Shown piece after piece: positions 56,195-64,000 of a stretch of DNA of 64,000 nt. A program made the position numbers and the translations under genes. The stretch is from positions 1 to 64,000 of the forward strand of contig WNNJ02003686.1 in NCBI GenBank assembly GCA_012934845.2, in the 5' to 3' direction. How positions within the stretch are numbered: position 1 is the first letter of the stretch; every line of letters begins with the position of its first letter. The notes beneath the pieces are model-generated. The model was given only the letters and a program-made list of their open reading frames with translations. It had not been told where the DNA came from and searched no databases. Source of the DNA: Pomphorhynchus laevis. Lineage: Eukaryota; Acanthocephala; Palaeacanthocephala; Echinorhynchida; Pomphorhynchidae.

Positions 56195-58162
56195 TTCTCC
56201 CCCACCACATAATCGCTTAGATATGTAGGTTGACGTCGAGTTCGTCCTGAACGTCGGAAGATTAGGCTGGGTATCGGTTCGATGCTTGAATGACATTGGT
56301 CGATACATTGTTGTTCATTGTTTGAGTCAGTTGAGTCGTTGTCGTGACCTTATTGATGTGCTCAGGTGAATCATTTTCAGAACGTTCATGTACACTGTCG
56401 ATGCTATCTCCTATTCGCTCACTGCCTTCGTAATTTTCTTTGTCTTGGTTAGTGTTTCCTTTCTCTTTAGGATAACGTGAAAGATGCTTGACCTAAACAG
56501 TGCTCTTATTACCGTCACTGTGTCTGACTGGAGTATAATGTGGGTCGATGTCGATAATCTCTAAGAACCAATTGATGGTAGGCTGCCTTCATGTCTAGTT
56601 TGCTGAATATCGCAAATTTCGAAATATTTTCAATAATCTGATCAATGCGTGGTAGTGGGTATGCATCTTGGTGTGTAAATCTATTAACTGTCATTGAGTA
56701 ATCAATTACTAAGCGTTTCTTTTCCAAATGTTCAGCAACCACTACCTGCGCACGCCAGGGGGACTGGCTATGTTCTATTACCCCGTCCTTGAGTAGACGC
56801 ATGATTTCAGAGCGAATGAATTGAGAATGATCATGGGAATATCGGCGAGATTTGATTGCTATTGGCTTACATGACCTATCCAAGGATGAAAACAGCGATG
56901 GACACTCTCTATATTGATTGATTTTATCGACGCGATAACAATCGGGGCCTTGCTGCCACTCAAATTGATTGTTAGAGATTTGTGATGTGAAAGATACGGA
57001 TGATCCAGTATGATATCTGAACAAAGATTCGGTCGACATAGAAGGCGGACGTTTTTATCCGTTAATCCGTTTAGCGATACTTGCCCATACATACAATGGT
57101 GAATTCTTGGAAGTACAAGATGATGTGGCCATAGTAACGACATTTTTATACGGACTCCTTTTAAATTGGTATTGTTCGACAATATTATCGCTAACAAAGT
57201 TTTCGGAGCTTCCTGTGTCAATGAGTGCATCTACTTCATGACCATTTAATATTACCAGTACCGTTGTCTTTCTTAATTCAGAGTGGACCGATGATGAAAT
57301 GATGGTGGACAAGCTTGGAAAATGATCTGGATTGGGGTTCATAATATCGTGTGTTAATGCACTGTTGTATACTTTGGGGCGATGTTTTGACTTACATACA
57401 GCTGCGTAATGTCCTGTTTTGCCACATGATCGACAAATCGAATTTCGAGCCGGACACCTTGAACGAGCATGATTTGATTGTCCATAGAAAAAGCAATTGT
57501 GATTCAATCTGGCAATATATTCATTTTTCGCATTAGATGCATTGGAATTGTTAGAATCGAAACCCGGTTCAGCCAAATCTCGAACGGCTGCAATCGAATT
57601 TTCTTGATTTGTGTATTGTTCCGCTTGTATTTGAGCCATTTCGAGTGCTCGGGCTTTTGTGAAAGCTTGATCCATGCTCAATGGAGTAGACTCTAGTAAC
57701 CTTTGTCTAATAAAGGTACTGCGAATTCCAGCAATAAAGGCATCACGCACAAATAAATTTCTGTGATCTATTGCGGACACCGCAGCAAATTCGCAATCCT
57801 TACTAAACGTATTTAACGCTGGGATGAATTTGTCGATAGACTGCGAATCTGATTGTTTGCATGAACTCAGTTTGAATCGAGCAAAACTTCGTTCTTTGGT
57901 TTGACGAACAAGCTGTCAAGGGTTTGAATTGCTGTTTTGTAATCGTCGACATTTGAAATGTGCTGATAAAGAGATGGTGAAATGTGATTCACGAGTATAT
58001 GGATCTTATTGTCATCTGTGATATCAACTATGGACTGTAGGAAGTGAGTGAACCGTTGTTTCCAATGCATCCATATCATAGGCGATTGTGGATCATTAGG
58101 ATCTGCGACGAGTGTTTCGGGCTTGAGAATTCGGTCCATAGATCACAATTGTTCAAATAAAT

Positions 58163-58278
58163 TGAACTGAAAGCGATTTATGCAGCTTTATTTAAACAAT
58201 CTACAAACAAACAGAATATAATAAATAGGTTAATGTGAAATGGTTAATGTAACGAATAATGGTCTTCATGTCACATCA
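58163..58278 (-). repeat. LTR (5' LTR in element sense)
   Basis: 116 bp, TG...CA ends; five differences from 56079-56194; AGTGG duplication follows at 58279-58283. Confidence 0.85.
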
Positions 58279-60332
58279 AGTGGGTAAAGAGAATCCATAA
58301 TCATGACGAAGGCGATGGAGAAGAATCGAGTGATCGACGATGTCAAAAGCAGATGATAGATCAAGAGAAACTATGACACTACATAATTTATAATCACGCG
58401 ATATGAGTAAGTCGTTATAAACTTTAAGACATGCAATTTCGGTAGAGAAATTAGATCGAAAAGCGGCTTGGAATGGGGGAAATAAGTTGGAGGAAAAGAG
58501 ATATGTATTATCTTGCTTAAGAACGAGACGTTCAAGGAGTTTAGAGAGGGTTGGGAGAAGTGAGATAGGATGGTACGAAGATGGTAGTGAGGAGTCGAGA
58601 TATTGCTTTTTGATGAGAGGACGAACAGTGGCGCATTTCCAGATGGAAGGAAATGTACGGCTACGGATGGACGAGTTGAACAATGTGGTTAGGAAGGGTA
58701 AGGTAGAGGAGCAGATATTTTTAAGCAAGTGAGTGGGAATTTTGTCAGAAGGAGAGGTTTTATTAGGTAATGGCAGCAGAACCGAAGAATCTGAGACGAC
58801 GAGCTGATTAAGAGCGAGATCGACTAGCGAAGAAGACAATGGGGAGAGATGGGACGCCATCGAATTTTTGACCTCGTGTGTACAACGTGAAAATTTCCGT
58901 TGATTTGACGTATAGATAGTGATGACTCGCCGTTTGATTCACGTCGATGTTTCTCAATGCGAGCTAAATTGAGCCGGGCAATATCAGAAGGGGAGCGGTC
59001 AGGAAAGATACGACAAGTAGAAGAAGTGGTAAGAGGTTTAAAACGTTGGGAGAGTACCGAAGAGACATGTGAACTATGTCGGAAAACGATTTTTAAGAGT
59101 GGAGGACTGAGATGATTGGATTTAGTGGATTTGTTTAAACGAATAAAGGATACAGGAGCGATATTATTGAAGAAGGATGAGTTATCATCAGGAAGAATGG
59201 TTGCTTGGATAGACCTGAAAGCAGATACATAATCATCGAGACGAGATTTTGGAGAAGCAGATTCGGAAAGCTTTAAGTTTGATATTATAATACAGCGATC
59301 GTGCGAAGGAAAACGATTTCGTGGAAGTGGTGGACGGACATAGCTGGTAGGAGTCGAGGCAGATGAGCAGATAGAAGTGGAAATGACAGGGGTGCTTGAT
59401 AGAGAATTAATATTGGTTGGAGCAAGTGTGACAGAAGCGGGGTGTTGAATCGGTTGATCAGAGATGTGACTGGAGATGATTTTGAAGGAAGGATGTAAAT
59501 TATTTGGAAGTGTTTCGTGGGAGGTAGAGTAAGGAGAATAAAGATAGGTTGGGACATGAGTGACAGGAGTGGAGTGTTAAATCAGATGATCGAAAATGTT
59601 ACTGTAAATGATTTTGATGGAAGGATGTAGATTATTGGAAAGTGATCAGTGGGTGGTAGAGTAAGGAGAATTAAGATAGGTTAAAGCATGTGTAACAGGA
59701 GTGGAGTGTTGAATCGGTTGATCGGAGATGTTACTGGATATGATTTTTACGGAATTATGTAAATTATTGAGAAGTGATACGGGGGAGGTCGAGTAAGGAT
59801 TACGTGAAGAGAATAAAGAAGTTTGAGATTTATTTAGATTGGGGGAGGAATAGGAAAGAGGAGGTACGAGATGAAAAGCTTTACCGTTAGCATTGTTAGA
59901 ATGAGGAAGATTAATGGAAGTTTAATTCGTAGTTGAACGAGGAGTGTGTGAGAGAGTAGGTTCAATAATGGGATTATAAGATGCGAAGTCAGGTATTGAT
60001 GCTTGATGCGAGGGAAACATCTAAAACAGCATTCGTCTGAGTGGTCGTGTGTGATACAGGAGTAGAAAACCAGGATAACTGTAGTAGTCGTACTGATGTA
60101 CAAAAACCGCATGTGAACTGTTTACGTTTATACACCGAGTGGTCGGATATTTTAAACGAACAAGTGTCCATACATCACAATATTTGGAATCGCATCCAAC
60201 TTCAAAGCTGGTATAACCATCATTGCATTCCGATGTGAAAGATGCTTGATCAGACACAGGGATCTGAGATCGCGCTTTTTTAGGCATGACCTTTTATCGA
60301 TAGATTGAGCTCAATCCGCGAGCGTAGCGAGC

Positions 60333-60550
60333 GGAACTGACAGGAATAATCTGGAACTGACAGGAATAATCTGGAACTGACAGGAATAATCTGGAACTGA
60401 CAGGAATAATCTGGAATTGACAGGAATAATCTGGAACTGACAGGAATTATCTGGAACTGACAGGAATTATCTCGAACTGACATGAATTATCTGGAAATTG
60501 CAGGAATAATCTGGAACTGACAGGAATAATCTGGAACTGACAAGAATAAT
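60333..60550. repeat. 20-bp minisatellite, about 11 units
   Basis: GGAACTGACAGGAATAATCT repeated with a few substitutions. It sits just upstream of the L2-like LINE ORF1; the minus-strand open frame across it (repeating VPDYSCQF) is a by-product. Confidence 0.95.
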
Positions 60551-60559
60551 TGTATGTTA

Positions 60560-61285
60560 ATTTATCTCAAACTTTTTTAGGTTTGAGAAAATCATAGTCA
60601 ATATTGTGATATTGTGATCTAAATTTAAACTATGATCTACAATAGCGCTACTTAGGCCCTTTTTGAGTGTGTATTCGTGTGGTTTTAATCTAGTCTCTAA
60701 TGGTTGGCCTGTTTGACCCATATATATTATCGCATTCTAAACAAGAAATTTTATAAAAACCTCCATCATTATCATGTTTGGGTTTCTTTTTTAAAATGTT
60801 ATTATAGTTTCGGTATTTTACTATTATATAAAACAATATTTGAAGTATTTAATGTTTTATTGTTTGAAACAAATCTTTTGAAATTAATATTCCTAAAATT
60901 ATTTATAAATGGTAATCCTATGTATTTATTTTCCCGTTCTGGCCAAAAACAACTTGTTTATCCTTTTTGATACTTTTGTAGAAAGTCTTTTTTATTGCCC
61001 ATGATGGAAAACCGTTTTTATATAATAGAATTCTAATTATCTTATTATTTGTTTCAAGTTCATTTATATCGGAAACAATCATCTATCTTCGTAAAAATAA
61101 AGAATTGACATCATATATTTTCCAAAATGTAGGGACATTGGTATTCCACGAAACAATATTTAAATTATTTAAATTTTTATACTAAACGGATGATTTTAAA
61201 ATATCATTTGATGTTCTACTAACGACGACATTTAAAAATGATAATCTTTATCTCAAACTTTTTTCCTTAAAAAAAGTTTGAGATA
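60560..61285 (-). mobile_element. AT-rich Penelope-like element, GIY-YIG part, broken
   Basis: Minus-strand translation gives GLPFINNFRNINFKRFVSN, then SCLECDNIYMGQTGQPLETR, LKPHEYTLKKGLSSAIVDHS and LDHNI: the GIY-YIG nuclease of a PLE and the region before it. TATCTCAAACTTTTTT occurs at both ends (about 60563 and 61249) and forms short hairpins with a following GTTTGAGA, a possible terminal repeat. Broken in several places. Codon and base use resemble the AT-rich PLE piece at 30.9 kb, perhaps the same family. Confidence 0.65.
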
Positions 61286-61509
61286 AAATAACATACATTT
61301 GAGATCTAAAATAAATACAATCTAATATACATACAATTAAGAAGATTAAAGAAGATATCAAGAAGATTAAACTATATTGGACAGGATTAAACTATCTTGC
61401 TAACAACTACTACTTACAATTAATACACAGAACAATCAGTATCGATAAAGTGATTACACTAATTACAAAGACAGCCTCGATTACTCGATTCAAAGAACCA
61501 TTCAAAGAT

Positions 61510-61641
61510 ATAAACTTAAACACACACTACTTATACAAGCTTAAATACACATAACTACATACGAGCAAGCCCAACGAACACACAAGCTTAAACACACAAT
61601 TATTCGATTACAACGAGCGAAGCGAGTTAACACAACAATCG
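61510..61641 (+). promoter_or_regulatory. LINE leader with repeated shared motif (site 5)
   Basis: Three related stretches: AAACTTAAACACACAC (61512), CAAGCTTAAATACACAT and CAAGCTTAAACACACAAT (61583-61600), then CGAGCGAAGCGAG before the ATG at 61642. The last element also occurs as CGAGCGTAGCGAGCG at about 60318-60332 before the L2-like LINE ORF1. Confidence 0.4.
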
Positions 61642-64000
61642 ATGGCAAGAACAAAGAAGACAGAAACGAAAAAATGCTTAGCAAGTCAGCAGATTAACGG
61701 TACTCGCAATCAGACTGTACCAAAATTAGCAAACCCCTCCTCTGGGTATCAACAACGCGAGGTCTCTTGCAGCAGATATGGATGCGACATATGGACAACT
61801 GTCAACGTTCCATCTTGTCTGACCAAATCTCTAATGTCTAGGGATTTCGTTTGTGGGTTCTGTGCATCCGAATTGCTCTCCTTGTTGTTCAAGGGCCATT
61901 GTGACGAGCAAGTATCAATAAATGCTTTGGAGAGGAACGCAGATTCAAACAGTCACAACGACGGAGAAGATCATAGTATTGACGAACTAGAAAGGAGTTC
62001 AGAAGCGTTCATACAGTCAAACAGCTCGTCGTCATGGATTGATGATGTTTCGGCCACTCCAAAATCATCTGAGATAGGAACCAATAATGCTATTCATGTA
62101 CTCAATCATTCTCTCACGCAGCAGTCGAAGTTAGAACTGGATGATCGTTCAATCATACCCTTCAATAACAATTCAACTCAATGTTTCGTTAGGGATGCAT
62201 TACATGATACTAATGTGATGGATTACTCCTTCAAACAACTTCCTGTTTTGGATTCTATTGTTCATCCCCATATATTGGACTCGAGCGGGGTCAGTCTTGC
62301 TGTAGATGACAAATGTTCCGCCCTCAAGCATGCGAATGTTGATTTGTCAACTCCTGTTAACACTTTCTCGGGCAGTGATTGTTCTCAAAACTGTCCTCTG
62401 GGTAGTGATTGTAGTGAGCGTCCTTGTGCTTACCCGCAGCTACTGCATCCCCGCTGCAGTTTATGTATTGCTCCTATAGAAGCCCCGCTAATTGAGAGCG
62501 TAAAGGATCTTGCAAAGGCTAGCCGGATTATCGTTAGGCCTATAGATAATCTACGACAAATAGTTAGCCTTCCAAATAATAAACAACATGCAGTGATTCC
62601 TCCAAATCATCGACGGCCATCAATTACCCTGAGACTCATTCTTCATTAGTTCCGTCTGCTAGCTTTAAAAAATTTAGCTCTAGTCAATTTAACTCCAGAA
62701 AAGAGTTAAACGTTATCGTGAGCGGTGTTGAAGAATCTCTCAGTAACAATCCCCAAAGTAGACTGGATGACGATATTGTGCATCTTCGCGCTGTGTTTTC
62801 TAAGATTTTTCTCCAGAGCGATGTGGATGTTGCGAAGTGTCTTAAAGTTCGAAGAGTTTTTCGTCTAGGCAAGAAACTTTCAGATAGGCCGAGACTTTTA
62901 AAAGTTGTTCTAGACTCAAAAGATCATGTTGACTTCCTACTCAAGCATGTATTTAGATTATCGCGCTCTGATCTTCATATACTCCGTAATATATCACCTG
63001 CAGAAGACAGGAGACAGTTTGAGAAGACACGAGGCTTTCAACGAGCTGCATCGACGGCTGGAAAGTGACGAGGGCAACCTATGTGTCCGGAATTTTCGGG
63101 TGGTCAAGCGGCGTCCGACTGTCCGGTGGCATCCCTTACTTTTGTAGAGTCAGACCTCTTTAGTAGTGATGGTTCGTGCGTAGGGAAACTAGTAGACTTC
63201 GCTAGCGTCACCGAGCGTGTCACATTTTCCCATTATACGAACATTTTTGTCGGTTATTCAAATGTTCGTAGTCTCTTGGCTCAGTTCTCTGAAATTAAAT
63301 TCATAGTTGCTTCGAAACGTTTTGATGTATTTTGTATAACCGAAACATGGCTACATTTTAACATTTCGGATGATTGTGTTGCCATCCCTAACTATTTTCT
63401 AATACGTTTGGATCGCTCGTGTGGTAAACGTGGTGGTGGGGTAGCCGCCTATGTGCTAAATAGTCTCCTGGTATCGAATATATCGACTTTTCGCGAGGAT
63501 ATTGGTTATTACTTTGAAGGTCTTGCTTTTACACTGGGAAATGGTCAACGATCACGATTCTGTGTCCTTTACCGTTCTCGTCCTATGAATTAAGATTTGA
63601 CTATCTTAAACCACATTTGCTAAGTTTATCTTCGTATCCTCTGATTTTGATCCTAGGTGACTTCAATATCCCCCAAATAGACTGGAAAAATAGTCATTTA
63701 CGACCAATTCACGGAATTGGGAAAGTACTGAGTGACTTTCTGTTACTCGAGATGCTACTAGTTCAACATATTAAAGAACCTACTTGTGTGACAGGGACGC
63801 CTTCTATACTCGATTTGGTCTTTACTAAGTGTTTGGGTGACGTTTCAGGTGTTCGTTATGACGCACCAATTGGCAATAGCGATCACTGTGTACTCTCTAT
63901 GCGACTGTCGCTGTTCAACAGGGCCTCACAAAACTCTAATTTAAAAAACGTTGTTGGGTAGGTGGTGATGCTAGTTAACTAGCTGCAAGCTTCCCAAAAG
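61642..64000 (+). pseudogene. CR1/L2-like LINE, copy E, running off the window
   Basis: ORF1 61642-62649: basic MARTKKTETKKC, PHD-like finger VSCSRYGCDIWTTVN and FVCGFCASELLSLL, long low-complexity middle; a stop at 62647-62649 ends it. The conserved C-terminal part follows (62718-63068: RRVFRLGKKLSDRPRLLKVV, DLHILRNISPAEDRRQF). ORF2: VGYSNVRSLLAQFSEIKF, FCITETWLHFNI, KRGGGVAAYVLN (63081-63593), then after a frame change ILGDFNIPQIDWKNSH and GNSDHCVLSMRLS (63617-63961). The RT would lie beyond the end. Broken copy of the 45.3-49.8 kb family with only moderate similarity, so an older or different subfamily. Confidence 0.8.

Larger units (their letters stand above)
56079..58278 (-). mobile_element. 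Ty3/gypsy LTR retrotransposon fossil inside the L2-like LINE
   Basis: 2.2-kb element, coding on the minus strand, with 116-bp LTRs that differ at 5 positions and a 5-bp target duplication AGTGG (56074-56078 and 58279-58283). Parts recognised: gag start MDRILKPETLVADPNDPQ (58139), gag zinc knuckles CFFYGQSNHARSRC and CRSCGKTGHYAAVC, protease ALIDTGSSENFV, the first part of the RT (IMRLLKDGVIEHSQSPW, PLPRIDQIIENI, FSKLDMKAAYHQL) and a pol C-terminal tail. A purine tract GGTGGGGGAGAA abuts the 3' LTR. A large part of pol is absent and the element is broken in several places. About 4% LTR divergence suggests a fairly recent insertion. Confidence 0.85.
55417..60287 (-). pseudogene. L2-like LINE, interrupted by an LTR element
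   Basis: Minus strand, split by the 56079-58278 insertion. ORF1 start at 60287 (MPKKARSQIPVSDQ, finger FEVGCDSKYCDVWTLV), a Ser/Pro/Thr-rich linker to about 58870, then directly the RT (58276-58860): KTSPSDKIPTHLLKNICS, YHPISLLPTLSKLLERLVLK, VSLDLSSAFDIVDHSILL. Beyond the insertion the RT continues (55500-56070) with VPQGSV, YVMQYAYDILIYAH and LNPDKSK, then a 3' end with the hairpin 55433-55460 and TTATTATTAC tail. The endonuclease present in the 40-41.8 kb copy is missing between ORF1 and RT. Further stops and frameshifts. Confidence 0.75.

Noticed and set aside
60280-60483. 67-codon frame with repeated VPDYSCQF
   Set aside because: By-product of the 20-bp minisatellite.
1-64000. Search for CRISPR arrays, rRNA, clear tRNA genes, phage or bacterial operons
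   Set aside because: None seen; the window is eukaryotic throughout.

Overview
The window is AT-rich DNA from an invertebrate animal. The evidence is one spliced host gene with GT-AG introns and the standard code, embedded in a dense mix of non-LTR retrotransposons, Penelope-like elements (PLEs), a hAT transposon, LTR-retrotransposon fossils, foldback elements and satellites. The species cannot be fixed from the sequence. There is no rRNA, no clear tRNA gene, no CRISPR and no bacterial-type operon.

Layout. 0.5-2.0 kb: minus-strand remnant of an RTE-like LINE with a duplicated 135-bp leader. 4.6-7.6 kb and 13.0-16.1 kb: two broken copies of a LINE carrying an N-terminal Cys-rich finger, reverse transcriptase (RT), a CCHC knuckle and a restriction-like endonuclease. 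10.7-30.0 kb: a host aquaporin gene. I reconstruct eight exons (about 329 codons, both NPA boxes, six membrane helices) spread over 19 kb; its introns hold a divergent pair of PLEs, a MITE, a truncated hAT, a foldback element and a decayed extra copy of exon 7. 30.9-31.6 kb and 60.6-61.3 kb: pieces of very AT-rich PLEs. 33.5-37.7 kb: Jockey/R1-like LINE pieces on both strands. 37.7-38.7 kb: a tandem satellite of about 364 bp. 39.4-41.8 kb: further LINE pieces. 43.8-44.8 kb: Ty3/gypsy integrase fossil. 45.3-49.8 kb: a CR1/L2-like LINE whose two ORFs are both open. 49.9-54.4 kb: a second, broken copy on the plus strand. 54.75-60.3 kb: LINE 3' ends and an L2-like LINE interrupted by a 2.2-kb Ty3/gypsy fossil with 116-bp LTRs and a 5-bp target duplication. 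61.6-64.0 kb: a third CR1-like copy running off the window.

The most unusual signal is RNA structure. The 37.7-38.7 kb satellite carries all three strands of a hammerhead ribozyme (CUGAUGA, GAAA and the GUC cleavage triplet, with three pairing stems that covary between repeats), but in a strand order that ordinary hammerheads do not have. The CUGAUGA strand sits inside the loop of stem III, so the catalytic fold would need a pseudoknot or a strand from another repeat. A second, canonical-looking core lies at 38.92 kb, and PLE ends at 17.2, 19.3, 29.4, 29.5 and 44.85 kb share a covarying CUGANGA-stem-GAAA hairpin.

Two other themes link the elements: a short leader motif shared upstream of LINEs of different clades, and a covarying 3'-terminal hairpin followed by TAA-rich tails on the CR1/L2-like LINEs. 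Apart from the aquaporin, nothing here looks like an active host gene; the best candidate for a recently mobile element is the LINE at 45.3-49.8 kb.
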